Source: Deltaproteobacteria bacterium (GTDB lineage Bacteria; Desulfobacterota; DSM-4660; Desulfatiglandales; HGW-15). From it: DNA of 64,000 bases. A program made the translations under genes and the position numbers. Below are positions 18,081-26,237 of the stretch, in pieces (the first letter of the stretch is position 1; each line of letters opens with the position of its first letter). Location: NCBI GenBank assembly GCA_020060215.1, contig JAGVAP010000124.1, positions 22,192 through 86,191 of the forward strand. Reading direction: 5' to 3'. Under the pieces are notes generated by a model. That model did not search any database. It saw nothing but the letters and a program-made list of their open reading frames with translations, and was not told the origin of the DNA.

Positions 18081-18437
18081 TCACCACAGCCAGTTTCCGT
18101 TCTTGTCCCATCGGCTGTTGACCTGGATACCGAGTCGGGCGAGGAGGTCATGGAAGAGGAACCGCCTGTTTCCGCGGAAATAGCCGAGATCCTCGTCATG
18201 GGCATGAGGCTGAAGCCCTCTTGATCTCGCCTCCGACAACGTCATGGTCCTTGCGGTCTTCCCTTCCAGGCAGATGTGGTCGAAGTGGATCGAGTGGTAG
18301 AGCCCGTCTTCTTCCGTGACGACGACAATGGCATTTCCCGGCATGGTTTCATCCACGCTGACATAGACGCTCGCGAAGAGGAACAAGACCATCAGGCTGA
18401 TCGAGATGACTACCATGACCTTGGAGGCCTTGCCCAT
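18081..18437 (-). CDS. Hypothetical membrane-anchored protein
   Basis: This 118-residue protein is not recognised. An N-terminal hydrophobic segment (about residues 8-28) looks like an uncleaved signal anchor, followed by about 90 soluble residues including HFDHICLEGK and a His/Asp-rich stretch. It lies in the same direction between DUF1178 and the cyclase. The start at 18437 has GGAATCTC upstream; the longer frame to 18515 overlaps the DUF1178 stop. Confidence 0.6.
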   Translation of the reverse strand: MGKASKVMVVISISLMVLFLFASVYVSVDETMPGNAIVVVTEEDGLYHSIHFDHICLEGKTARTMTLSEARSRGLQPHAHDEDLGYFRGNRRFLFHDLLARLGIQVNSRWDKNGNWLW

Positions 18438-18511
18438 GGAGATTCCATTCGCATGGAAGATGCCGACAGGGTGTCGAATACCGGTGGTATTACTATCCGA
18501 TGAAATCAAAG

Positions 18512-18916
18512 TCAATTCTTCTTCTTCCTCTCGGGCCTGGGTATGGGCATTTTGAAGAACTCGATCTTCTCCTCCTTCAGGACCTTCTCCTCTTCGACGG
18601 TGGCGGAACCGCGGATATTCCTTTTTTCGGAGACGCCGTAGTGCATTTTCAGGGCCTCCTTGGCGAATGAGGTGCCGACATCTTCGAAGTTCCTATCCAC
18701 GTAGTCGACGATCTCCCTGGCCAGCCTCGGATAATCGATCGAGGACGGTTCGGAACTCTTCACGGCCACCGCAGAGAGGATCCTCTTCACCCGGGTATCA
18801 TTGCAGACAGGACACGAAACGAGTTTCCGCGCGCTCTGCTGCTCGAAAGCCTCCAGGTTGTTGAACCATCCCTCAAATCGATGCCCCTTCGAGCATTCAA
18901 GGTCAAAGGCAATCAA
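18512..18916 (-). CDS. DUF1178 family protein
   Basis: A 134-residue protein of the DUF1178 family, common in proteobacteria and without known function. The N-terminal pattern MIAFDLECSKGHRFEGWF and a following CPVC knuckle (C35, C38) with the earlier C8 and H12 suggest a zinc ribbon. The start is TTG at 18916, overlapping the stop of the XRE-cupin gene as TTGA, so it is likely to be translationally coupled. The C-terminus is highly basic. Confidence 0.84.
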   Translation of the reverse strand: MIAFDLECSKGHRFEGWFNNLEAFEQQSARKLVSCPVCNDTRVKRILSAVAVKSSEPSSIDYPRLAREIVDYVDRNFEDVGTSFAKEALKMHYGVSEKRNIRGSATVEEEKVLKEEKIEFFKMPIPRPERKKKN

Positions 18917-19614
18917 GATTCATTTCCCTTTGCGTAAAGCACGGCCAGGATCTTGGTCGCCTCGCTGCCATGACATTTCACGAGATGAGGGACGTTGGAG
19001 TCATAGTAGATCGCGTCTCCCGGTTCAAGGATATGGATTTCATCGGCAAGACGCACTTCCATCCTTCCTTTCAAGACATAGATGAATTCCTGCCCCTCGT
19101 GAGTGGACCTCTCGTGTTCCGTGGGGGCGGGCTCCAGGGTGACGAGAAAGGGCTCCATGTGCCGGTCCTTTTTCAAGGGAGCCAGGGACTCAAATTCATA
19201 TCCGTAGTACCTGCCCTTCTTGGCGTCATATCTCGATACCAGCTTGCGGTCCCTTCGTCGGACCAGGGTGAAAGGTCTCTCCTCCTCCCCCGCGATGAAA
19301 TACCCCATCCTCATCTCCAGGGCCTTGGCCAAGCGGATGATCACGCCGAGGGGGGGCGAAAAGGTCCCTTGCTCGATGGAGGCCAGGGTCTCGGGATCCA
19401 GTCCGGTCCTTTGACAGACGTCCTGCGGCGTCAGGCCCTTGGCCTCACGCACCCTCCTGACCCTCTCCCCTACGTGGATCTCCTGGTCTTCCCCGGTCTT
19501 TCGTTCACCGATGCTTTCAAGGAACGCCTTCTCCTGATCGCCTCCGGCAAAACGGCCGACATCCTCGAGGAAATCATCGTAACTGCTCACAGGTTCCTTT
19601 TTGTCCTCATTCAT
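18913..19614 (-). CDS. XRE-family transcriptional regulator with cupin domain
   Basis: A 233-residue regulator with a helix-turn-helix of the XRE type (about 48-103: VREAKGLTPQDVCQRTGL) and a C-terminal cupin barrel (about 150-225; the HEGQEFIYVLKG and PGDAIYYDSNVPH motifs). Such proteins sense small ligands and often control amine, amino-acid or polyamine genes. The ATG at 19614 has GAGG six bases upstream; the GTG at 19620 lacks spacing. It heads a three-gene minus-strand run with DUF1178 and the anchored protein. Confidence 0.87.
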   Translation of the reverse strand: MNEDKKEPVSSYDDFLEDVGRFAGGDQEKAFLESIGERKTGEDQEIHVGERVRRVREAKGLTPQDVCQRTGLDPETLASIEQGTFSPPLGVIIRLAKALEMRMGYFIAGEEERPFTLVRRRDRKLVSRYDAKKGRYYGYEFESLAPLKKDRHMEPFLVTLEPAPTEHERSTHEGQEFIYVLKGRMEVRLADEIHILEPGDAIYYDSNVPHLVKCHGSEATKILAVLYAKGNES

Positions 19615-19680
19615 CTTCACCCTCAGTCCGCTCGTGGGGGGATCGTGCCCGGAATCCGGGGTCAGCCATCACCGCTTATG

Positions 19681-19720
19681 GTTATCATTTCCTTCCCTTC
19701 GCGGTCAACCCCGCTGACCG
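19681..19720 (-). promoter_or_regulatory. Promoter and operator candidate of the XRE-cupin gene
   Basis: On the reverse strand TTGACC (19708-19703) is followed by 16 bases and GATAAC (19686-19681). The palindrome cggtca..tgaccg (19702-19707 and 19715-19720) covers the -35 box and could be an autoregulatory site. Confidence 0.38.
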
Positions 19721-19727
19721 TCTGTAT

Positions 19728-20711
19728 TCAAAATCCGGACCAATCCACCTCCGTCAGGAGATCCTTATTTTCTCTCATGTCCTTTTCCAGGAGACGGCCG
19801 AGGGCGCGGCACACAGGCCCCGGATGCCCGTCCCCGACCACGCCGCCGTCGTACCTCGTTACGGGGAGGACATTGATCGACGTCCCGAGGAGCATCATCT
19901 CGCGGGCATGGAGGGCCTCTTCGGGAGATATCCGCGCAAAGGTTACCCCCCGGATCAAGCCTTCCTCGACGAGGATCCGGGCCAGTTCAAAGGTCCGTCC
20001 GAGCGTGATCCCGTCGAGGGTCTTCTCCAACCCCGGGAATTTCAGCAGACCGTCCCGGTCGAAGATCCCCAGATTTTCAGTGGATCCCTCGGCCAGGAAC
20101 CCCTCCTCATCGAGACCGACCGCGTAAGGAGATCCCGCCCTGACGGCCTCCATTTTCATGAGGACATTGGGCAGGTAGTCGCAGGACTTGATCACGGCAA
20201 AGAAAGGCTTCTTGATGGGCACATGGCTCGTGACGGCGGAGACGCCGTCCCTGTACCAGCCTTCGGGAGGGCGATGGTACCTCACCACGTTGATGTACAT
20301 CTGGCTGGATGGACAGTCGAAGGGATTGGCCGTGAAACTCCCCGGACCTCTGGACAGAATCACCCGCACGAGACAGTTCCTTTCCCCTCCTCTTGCCGTA
20401 ACCCCCTGGATGATCTCTCGCACCCGGCCGTATTCGGGAGGCACCTGCAGCGATATGGCTCTTGCAGAGCGTTCCAGCCGCTGGAGGTGCGGTTCCATCT
20501 GGTAAATCCGACCGTCCACGCAGCGCATGACGTCGAAGACCCCGTCCCCTCTATGGACCAGGTGGTCGTCGACAGGGATGAGCATGAGGTCGGGATCGGT
20601 GACCATGCCGTTGAGCATGGTGGAATACATCGCGAGATAGTCGCGGGTCCAGGGCCTGTCGCCTGTGCCGGCCATGGAAGCGAAGAACTCCTCCTTGGTG
20701 ATATGTCTCAT
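19728..20711 (-). CDS. Class IV PLP aminotransferase (BCAT / aminodeoxychorismate lyase-like)
   Basis: A 327-residue fold-type IV PLP enzyme. The catalytic lysine is K175 in VIKSCDYLPNV, and phosphate contacts occur in EGSTENLGIF and GITLGRTFEL. Members act as branched-chain or D-amino-acid aminotransferases or as 4-amino-4-deoxychorismate lyase. The sequence around the lysine differs from classical IlvE (KSLNYLN), so substrate assignment is open. It is divergent from the LOG-family gene. Confidence 0.85.
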   Translation of the reverse strand: MRHITKEEFFASMAGTGDRPWTRDYLAMYSTMLNGMVTDPDLMLIPVDDHLVHRGDGVFDVMRCVDGRIYQMEPHLQRLERSARAISLQVPPEYGRVREIIQGVTARGGERNCLVRVILSRGPGSFTANPFDCPSSQMYINVVRYHRPPEGWYRDGVSAVTSHVPIKKPFFAVIKSCDYLPNVLMKMEAVRAGSPYAVGLDEEGFLAEGSTENLGIFDRDGLLKFPGLEKTLDGITLGRTFELARILVEEGLIRGVTFARISPEEALHAREMMLLGTSINVLPVTRYDGGVVGDGHPGPVCRALGRLLEKDMRENKDLLTEVDWSGF

Positions 20712-20739
20712 TGCCGCTATGATTCCCCGCTGCTATTCC

Positions 20740-20768
20740 TTGACAGGGTTGAAAGGTGAAAATATCAT
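20740..20768 (+). promoter_or_regulatory. Strong sigma-70 promoter of the LOG gene
   Basis: TTGACA (20740-20745), 17 bases and TATCAT (20763-20768) are near consensus. The predicted transcript starts after the ATG at 20767, which excludes that codon as the start and supports the one at 20854. Confidence 0.75.
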
Positions 20769-20853
20769 GCCGATCACGATCTTGAATGGCAAGATAGCGA
20801 ACGGGGCCCTGCAGATCAAATCAATTCTGCGGCGGTGTGAACGAGGAGCGGAC

Positions 20854-21510
20854 ATGGTGCGCGAGAGGCAGTATGTGGTGGATGATCTGACCGTCCGGGA
20901 TACGTGGAGGATGTTCCTGATCCTGGCGGAGTTCGTGGAGGGCTTCGAGGTGCTTCCCGATGTCTTTCCGGCCGTAAGCATCTTCGGTTCAGCCAGGTCC
21001 CTCCCGGACAGCGACGCCTACCGTGCGGCGGAGAGGATTTCGCGTCTCCTCGTGGAGAACGGGTTCCATGTCATCTCCGGCGGGGGCCCGGGCGTCATGG
21101 AGGGCGCGAACAAGGGAGCTGCCGAGGCGGGCGGCAAATCCGTCGGGCTCCACATCCACCTGCCCCGGGAGCAGGCCCCGAACCCTTACGCGAACATCCG
21201 GCTGGACTTCAAATATTTCTTCATCCGAAAGGTGATGTTCGTCAAGTACGCGGTGGCGTACGTCATCCTCCCCGGCGGGTACGGGACCATGGACGAGCTG
21301 TTCGAGGCCCTGACCCTGATCCAGACCAAGCGGATCAAGTCCTTCCCGGTCATCCTTTTCGATTCCGGGTACTGGGGGGGGCTGGTGGAGTGGTTGAAGC
21401 GGGTCGTCCTGAAGGAGGGAACCATCAGCGAATCGGACCTGGACATATTTCACGTGGTAGACACCCCTGAGGAGGCGGTATCGATCATCAAGAGGACGGT
21501 GATTGTGTAA
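20854..21510 (+). CDS. LOG family protein (TIGR00730, nucleoside monophosphate phosphoribohydrolase)
   Basis: A 218-residue Rossmann-like protein of the LOG family, which hydrolyse nucleoside 5'-monophosphates (cytokinin riboside monophosphates in plants, AMP and related in bacteria). The family motifs GGGPGVMEGANKGA and PGGYGTMDELFE are intact. The frame opens upstream, but the ATG at 20854 has GAGGAG at the right distance and lies downstream of the promoter at 20740. It is two bases from rsmG. Confidence 0.9.
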   Translation: MVRERQYVVDDLTVRDTWRMFLILAEFVEGFEVLPDVFPAVSIFGSARSLPDSDAYRAAERISRLLVENGFHVISGGGPGVMEGANKGAAEAGGKSVGLHIHLPREQAPNPYANIRLDFKYFFIRKVMFVKYAVAYVILPGGYGTMDELFEALTLIQTKRIKSFPVILFDSGYWGGLVEWLKRVVLKEGTISESDLDIFHVVDTPEEAVSIIKRTVIV

Positions 21511-21512
21511 TC

Positions 21513-22193
21513 ATGCACGAAGCGGTTCAGTCTCTTTCGAACCATGTGCGGGCTTTCGGCATGGCGCTGTCCGGGGATCAGCTCGATCTCTTTGAAATCT
21601 ACCTCCGGGAACTGATCCGCTGGAACGAAAGAATGAACCTCACCGGGGTCAGGGGGCCGGACCGAATGGTGACCGAACTCTTCCTGGATTCCCTGGTCCC
21701 TTCCCCGAGGATCCCAGGCAACACCACCCTTCTCGATGCAGGTTCGGGGGCCGGATTCCCCGGCCTGCCTCTGAAGATCCTCGATCCAACCCGTGAAGTT
21801 CACCTGCTCGAGCCGCGGGCGAAAAGGGTAAGCTTCCTGAGACAGGTGATTCGGGTGCTCGGCCTCACCGGGATCAAGGTCATCCAGGACCGCATCGGGG
21901 AGGGTGCACCCCTTTCCCCGGAAGGCTACCCGGTCGTCACTGTACGGGCCTTTGCACCCTTTCCCCATGCGGTGCGGCAGTGTTCGCCTCTTCTCTGCAG
22001 CGGGGGGATGCTGGTCGGCTACCTGGGTGAGCACGGCCCGGAAGAGATCGCATCCGCTCAAGAGGCCGCCGAAGAGGAAGGGGTGCAGGTCGAAGAGGTC
22101 CTGCCGTATACGCTGCCGGGGAAGAAGGGGCGGCGGCATATTGCGATCTTGAGAAAGGCGCCAAGTACGAAAGAGATGCCACAAAGACACTAA
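21513..22193 (+). CDS. rsmG: 16S rRNA (guanine527-N7)-methyltransferase RsmG
   Basis: RsmG methylates N7 of G527 in 16S rRNA. The 226-residue product has the SAM site LLDAGSGAGFPGLPL (about 68-82), the N-terminal RWNERMNLTGV signature and VTVRAFAP. The last residues (about EMPQRH) are encoded by the left arm of a dispersed repeat beginning at 22178, so the original stop has been displaced. It is linked to the LOG gene upstream; mnmG, its usual partner, is not nearby. Confidence 0.94.
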   Translation: MHEAVQSLSNHVRAFGMALSGDQLDLFEIYLRELIRWNERMNLTGVRGPDRMVTELFLDSLVPSPRIPGNTTLLDAGSGAGFPGLPLKILDPTREVHLLEPRAKRVSFLRQVIRVLGLTGIKVIQDRIGEGAPLSPEGYPVVTVRAFAPFPHAVRQCSPLLCSGGMLVGYLGEHGPEEIASAQEAAEEEGVQVEEVLPYTLPGKKGRRHIAILRKAPSTKEMPQRH

Positions 22194-22234
22194 GACACAG
22201 AGAAGATGCTTCCGTGACTTGGTGTCTCCGTGGC
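22178..22234. repeat. Dispersed repeat family A, two-armed copy overlapping rsmG
   Basis: gccacaaagacactaagaca (left arm, from 22178) pairs imperfectly with gtgacttggtgtctccgtgg (right arm, from about 22214). The element provides the 3' end of rsmG and reaches almost to the cobS ribosome site. Confidence 0.65.
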
Positions 22235-22250
22235 AGAAGGATATCTGGAA

Positions 22251-23030
22251 ATGGATCCAAGAGGGCTGATCACGGCCATTCGAACGCTCACTGCGGTACC
22301 GGTGGGGGGAAAAGATGCGGAGAGCTTTTCCGATTCCCTGATCTGGTTCCCCGTGGTAGGACTGATCCTGGGCATGCTCCTGTGGTCGGTCGGCAATGTC
22401 TGGGCGGGGAGCCTCGGCCCGGACTGGCCCGGCGCGGGCGCGGTGGCCGTACTCTTCGCACAGATCCTGCTGACCCGCGCGCTCCACATGGACGGCTTTG
22501 CGGACTGGGCGGACGGGATGGGAGCCCGGGACAGGAGCGCCCGGCTCATGATCATGAAGGATCCTCACCTCGGGTCCTTCGGCGTCATTGCACTGGTTTT
22601 CGATATCCTCGCAAAATGGGTCGCTCTGGAACGACTCATCCTCTCGGGAGGTCTGATGGTCATCGTGCCCGTCTCCATCCTCTCCAGGACCGCCATGGTC
22701 TCTCTCATGAGGAGGCTGCCCTATGCCCGAACAGGGGATGGGATGGGCCGGCCCTTTTTCCAAGACATCTCTCCGGCCAAGGAATGGGTCGCCCTGGGCA
22801 TCGCACTGTGCGTCTGTCTCTGGTTCGGCCCACTGGGCATCGGCCTTTTTGCAGCGGGATGGATCATCGGGAAGGTCCTTGAGCTCTCGTTCCGGAGGGG
22901 TTTGGGCGGGGTCACGGGGGATCTTCTCGGAGCGTCCAATGAGGTGGTGGAGATTCTCCTGCTGTGGCTCTGCGCCTGTTCAGCGGGGCTGTTCCCCCAG
23001 GTCCTGGGGTGGGCCGGGGTATGGCGATGA
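22251..23030 (+). CDS. cobS: Adenosylcobinamide-GDP ribazoletransferase CobS
   Basis: CobS joins adenosylcobinamide-GDP and alpha-ribazole in the inner membrane, closing the nucleotide loop of B12. The 259-residue protein has multiple membrane helices and the metal-binding motif HMDGFADWADGMGA (about residues 82-95) plus MKDPHLGSFG. ATG 22251 is chosen; the GTG at 22230 lies inside the repeat. It opens the overlapping trio cobS-cobD-cbiB. No cobU or cobT is adjacent, and I see no cobalamin riboswitch upstream. Confidence 0.93.
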   Translation: MDPRGLITAIRTLTAVPVGGKDAESFSDSLIWFPVVGLILGMLLWSVGNVWAGSLGPDWPGAGAVAVLFAQILLTRALHMDGFADWADGMGARDRSARLMIMKDPHLGSFGVIALVFDILAKWVALERLILSGGLMVIVPVSILSRTAMVSLMRRLPYARTGDGMGRPFFQDISPAKEWVALGIALCVCLWFGPLGIGLFAAGWIIGKVLELSFRRGLGGVTGDLLGASNEVVEILLLWLCACSAGLFPQVLGWAGVWR

Positions 23031-24118
23031 AACTCGATCCGACGCACCGCCACGGGGGATTCCGGGAGGCCGACTTCGGCCGCCTGGGGGTAAGGGAGCG
23101 ACCGGTTCTGGACTTCAGCGTCAACCTCAATCCCCTCGGCCCCCCTGCGCTGCTCCGGGAGAGGTGGAGCACGCTCTTCGACGGCGTCGTCGATTACCCG
23201 AGCGTCTCCGGCGAGGGTGTCGCCGTCTATTATGAGAGGAGATACGGGATCCCGGCCGATCAGTTCCTCGCCGGAAACGGCTCCACGGAGATGATCTACC
23301 TGATTCCGAGGGCCCTCGGGATCAGGAGATCCCTGGTGATCGTCCCTTCCTTTCACGACTATACGAGGGCCACGCTTCTCGATGGAGCCACCGTCCTGCA
23401 ACATCCCCTGCTGCAGGAGGGGGAGTCCTTTGTCCTGAACGGGGCCGAGCTCATGGGCCGGCTGAGGGACGCCGATGCACTGTGGCTGGGAAACCCGAAC
23501 AACCCCACCGGCAATCTCTTCTTGAGGGAGGCCATCCTGGATCTCTGCCTCCGTTTTCCCGAGAAGTGGTTCATTGTCGACGAGGCGTTCATCCCCTTTG
23601 TGGAGAACAGGGAATCATTCAGCGTGATGGGTGGTGAACGGCCGAAGAACCTCCTCATCCTCCACTCTCTGACCAAGTTCTATGCCCTTGCAGGGATCCG
23701 GATGGGGGGTGTGGTGGCGAACCCGGAGGTGATCCTGAGAATCAAGACGTTCAAGGAGCCATGGACCGTGAACGGCCTCGCCGAAAGGATCGCACCCCTG
23801 CTGCTGGAGTGCGGGGAGTACGAGGAGAAGACCCGTGCCCTGGTCGGGGCGGAGCGGAGACGACTCGTGGATTCCTTCCGGAGATCGGACGCCGTCTTTG
23901 CCTTGAAACCGTCGGCCAACTTCATCCTCTGCCGGTGGCGCCTGACGGAGGACCTCGACGATCTCCTCGTCCATATGCTCTCCGAAGGGATCTACGTGCG
24001 GGACTGCAGAAACTTTCCGGGACTCGAGAAAAACTGGTTTCGGGTGGCGGTGAAGCTGCCTGCGGAGAACGATCGGCTCCTCTCGGCCCTTTCATCCTTC
24101 CCTTGCCCCAATGGTTGA
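23021..24118 (+). CDS. cobD: Threonine-phosphate decarboxylase CobD
   Basis: CobD is a fold-type I PLP enzyme that makes (R)-1-amino-2-propanol O-phosphate, the aminopropanol linker of B12, from L-threonine phosphate. The PLP lysine is in HSLTKFYALAGIRMG, with NPNNPTGN and VDEAFIPF motifs, and the N-terminus has the HRHGG and LDFSVNLNPLGPP family signature. It overlaps the cobS stop. ATG at 23021 is listed; the ATG at 23027 forms an ATGA overlap with GGGG seven bases upstream and is equally likely. It overlaps cbiB by eight bases. Confidence 0.93.
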   Translation: MAMKLDPTHRHGGFREADFGRLGVRERPVLDFSVNLNPLGPPALLRERWSTLFDGVVDYPSVSGEGVAVYYERRYGIPADQFLAGNGSTEMIYLIPRALGIRRSLVIVPSFHDYTRATLLDGATVLQHPLLQEGESFVLNGAELMGRLRDADALWLGNPNNPTGNLFLREAILDLCLRFPEKWFIVDEAFIPFVENRESFSVMGGERPKNLLILHSLTKFYALAGIRMGGVVANPEVILRIKTFKEPWTVNGLAERIAPLLLECGEYEEKTRALVGAERRRLVDSFRRSDAVFALKPSANFILCRWRLTEDLDDLLVHMLSEGIYVRDCRNFPGLEKNWFRVAVKLPAENDRLLSALSSFPCPNG

Positions 24119-25127
24119 GATCGGGACAATCCTCTGCATCGCGTTTGTGCTGGACATCCTTTTGGGTGATCCCAGGTACGGAGTACACCCCGTGCGGATG
24201 ATCGGGCTGGTGATCCACCGGTTCGAGCAGTTCCTCAGGGGAACGGGCTGCTCCGGGAAGGGGGGCGGGATCCTGCTTGCAGCCGGCACGATCGGCTCCA
24301 TGCTCCTCTCTTACCTCTGGCTCCAGTGGCTCTCTTCGCGGGTGCATCCAACCCTCCCGCTCCTGCTCGACCTTTTTCTGGCCTACTCTTTCCTTGCCCT
24401 GGGCGATCTGCTTCACCACGTCAGACCCGTGGCGGCGGCCATCGAGAGGGGAGAACTGGATGCGGCCAGGCAGACCCTCTCGCTGACGGTAGGACGGGAT
24501 GTCAGCGTCCTGGACAGGGACGGGATCGCACGTGCGGCGATCGAGACCCTGGCCGAGAACTTCGTGGACGGCTTTCTGTCGCCCCTGTTCTGGTACATCG
24601 CCGGCGGCACGGTCTTCCTGCTCCTGGGGGGAAATCCCTTGCGGGGGGCGGTGGGAGCGATGCTCCTGTTCAAATGCGTCAGCACACTGGACTCCATGGT
24701 CGGCTACAAGGACGACCGGTACCTCCTGTTCGGCCGGGCCGGGGCCAGGTTGGATGATCTCATGAATCTGATCCCGGCAAGGATGTCGATCCTCTTCCTG
24801 TGGGTGGGGGGTCTCCTTGCGGGATTGAACAGTGCACAGGGAATGCGAGCGGCCCTGAGGGATCGGCTGAAACACGAATCGCCCAACTCGGCCCATCCGG
24901 AGAGCTTTGCGGCGGGCGCTCTCGGCATCCGACTGGGCGGACCGACCAGATATCGGGAGGGATGGAAGGTCAAGCCATGGCTCGGGGAGGGGGAGTCGGA
25001 GGTCCATGGATTCCACGTTCGAAAGGCCATGGCCCTCATCCAGCGGAGCGCCTGGTCGGCCATGGCCGTGCCCATCCTCTTCACGGCCGCCCTATGGCTG
25101 CTTCAGTCCAGCATTTTGCTCCTTTGA
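24111..25127 (+). CDS. cbiB: Adenosylcobinamide-phosphate synthase CbiB
   Basis: CbiB attaches the aminopropanol phosphate made by CobD to adenosylcobyric acid, so it acts directly after its neighbour. The 338-residue membrane protein starts with LDILLGDPRYGVHPVRMIG and has the family AIETLAENFVDGFLSPLFWY segment and SPNSAHPESFAAGALG near the C-terminus. It overlaps the cobD 3' end. Confidence 0.95.
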   Translation: MVEIGTILCIAFVLDILLGDPRYGVHPVRMIGLVIHRFEQFLRGTGCSGKGGGILLAAGTIGSMLLSYLWLQWLSSRVHPTLPLLLDLFLAYSFLALGDLLHHVRPVAAAIERGELDAARQTLSLTVGRDVSVLDRDGIARAAIETLAENFVDGFLSPLFWYIAGGTVFLLLGGNPLRGAVGAMLLFKCVSTLDSMVGYKDDRYLLFGRAGARLDDLMNLIPARMSILFLWVGGLLAGLNSAQGMRAALRDRLKHESPNSAHPESFAAGALGIRLGGPTRYREGWKVKPWLGEGESEVHGFHVRKAMALIQRSAWSAMAVPILFTAALWLLQSSILLL

Positions 25128-25260
25128 AACGGAGATGATGAGGTTGGACATGGATGCGCCTTCGCCCCCATGCCCAGCCCGGATCGCGGTTAAGCGTCAC
25201 GCTGCGATGGATTCATTCATCATAGTTAGAACCAATTTGTGATCGCAGACGCATGTGTTC

Positions 25261-25289
25261 TTGACTTTTCTTCAATTGTGTAATATAGA
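25261..25289 (+). promoter_or_regulatory. Sigma-70 promoter of the small lysine-rich protein gene
   Basis: TTGACT (25261-25266), 17 bases and TATAGA (25284-25289) lie 47 bases before the ATG. The local sequence is AT-rich compared with its surroundings. Nothing else is visible in the gap from cbiB. Confidence 0.62.
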
Positions 25290-25335
25290 CGTCTTTCAAA
25301 TCTGCTTTAATTAAGCGAGTCGGAAAGGAGAGAGT

Positions 25336-25527
25336 ATGGCAACTGCCAAACAGATTCAGTACAGGATTGGACAGACCAAAAAGAAGCTGGCAAAGCTAAA
25401 CAAAGAGATCAATACCGCCAAGGGAAAGATGAAGGTCCTCGAGGGGCAGCTGAAGAAGGCGAAGTCCTCGGAAAAGCCGAAGGCGAAAAAGGCCTCTCCC
25501 AAGAAGAAGGGCGCAAAAAAGAGATAG
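25336..25527 (+). CDS. Small lysine-rich coiled-coil protein
   Basis: A 63-residue protein with its own promoter and a strong ribosome site (GGAAAGGAGAGAGT before ATG). Residues 8-45 form a heptad-like coiled coil (IGQTKKKLAKLNKEINTAKG), and the tail is Lys/Ala/Pro-rich (KKASPKKKGAKKR), like the C-terminal tails of bacterial histone H1-like proteins. It is probably a nucleoid- or RNA-binding protein. No family is recognised. Confidence 0.72.
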   Translation: MATAKQIQYRIGQTKKKLAKLNKEINTAKGKMKVLEGQLKKAKSSEKPKAKKASPKKKGAKKR

Positions 25528-25628
25528 GGCACGGACGGGCCCCGTTCTCATGATGAGAGCAGCCGCCTGTGGTCGCTCGCCGGAGCAGGCGCCACGTTCC
25601 CTGTGGAGAATCAGAGAAGGGATCTTTT

Positions 25629-25663
25629 GAGGGAGTCGGGGATTTCAGAGTCCCCACTCCCTC
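25629..25663. terminator. Strong GC-rich hairpin between convergent genes
   Basis: gagggagtcgggga (25629-25642) pairs with tccccactccctc (25651-25663) with one bulge. It spans the 3' end of the Mut7-C gene and lies 100 bases after the lysine-rich protein gene. It has no proper U-tract in either direction, so its terminator role is inferred from position. Confidence 0.4.
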
Positions 25664-26133
25664 AATTGCACCATCATCCTCTCCCTGTGGGTCCCGGGCC
25701 AGTAGTAGCGGCCGCAGGAAGGACAGCGGCTGATCTCATCCGGCCTTTCAAAGAAGACATACTCCGGGATCTCCCGCATGCTCTCGGGAGGGGGGACCTT
25801 CTCCAGGGGAGCGTTGCAGCGCAGGCACCGGGTGAACCATCTCTCCTGCCTTGAATGGGTCAGCCCGGCAGACCTCATCTCCCGCAGTTGCTCACCCACC
25901 CGATCGGAGCGTATGAGCACGGAACCGGCATGGAGACGTACGGTCTTGCGGTTTCGCGAGAGGAGCAGTCGACCTTCCTCCAGCAGCACCCCGAGAGATC
26001 CCTCCCTGTAATGGGACCGGTAATGGGCATCGCAGCCCAAGACGCGGAGCCATTTGGCCAGGCTTCCCAGCATGGCGTCTGCCAGGAATCTCCTTTCCAT
26101 CCCTCTTCCAGAAAAATCTGCCGGCATATTCAT
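25645..26133 (-). CDS. Mut7-C RNase domain protein
   Basis: A 162-residue protein of the Mut7-C family, PIN-fold predicted ribonucleases with a C-terminal zinc ribbon. The start FLADAMLGSLAKWLRVLGCD is the family signature, acidic PIN residues follow, and the ribbon is CLRC..CPSC (about residues 113-150). ATG at 26133 has GGAAGGA seven bases upstream and a TATAAT promoter before that; the longer frame to 26220 runs through a palindrome. Substrate unknown. Confidence 0.88.
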   Translation of the reverse strand: MNMPADFSGRGMERRFLADAMLGSLAKWLRVLGCDAHYRSHYREGSLGVLLEEGRLLLSRNRKTVRLHAGSVLIRSDRVGEQLREMRSAGLTHSRQERWFTRCLRCNAPLEKVPPPESMREIPEYVFFERPDEISRCPSCGRYYWPGTHRERMMVQLREWGL

Positions 26134-26151
26134 TGACGCTTCCTTCCGGTT

Positions 26152-26179
26152 ATTATAAATGAGTCCAGGCGCGAGACAA
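26152..26179 (-). promoter_or_regulatory. Promoter of the Mut7-C gene
   Basis: On the reverse strand TTGTCT (26179-26174), 16 bases and a consensus TATAAT (26157-26152), 19 bases from the ATG. Confidence 0.6.
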
Positions 26180-26184
26180 AGAAC

Positions 26185-26222
26185 GGATGCTGGATGCAGG
26201 ATGCAGCCTGCATCCAGCATCC
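26185..26222. repeat. Perfect 16-base inverted repeat in the Mut7-C / murA divergent region
   Basis: ggatgctggatgcagg (26185-26200), loop atgcag, cctgcatccagcatcc (26207-26222). It lies 15 bases before the murA ATG, so in murA mRNA it would form a hairpin directly in front of the ribosome site. Confidence 0.65.
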
Positions 26223-26237
26223 AACGGTTGAGGAAAC

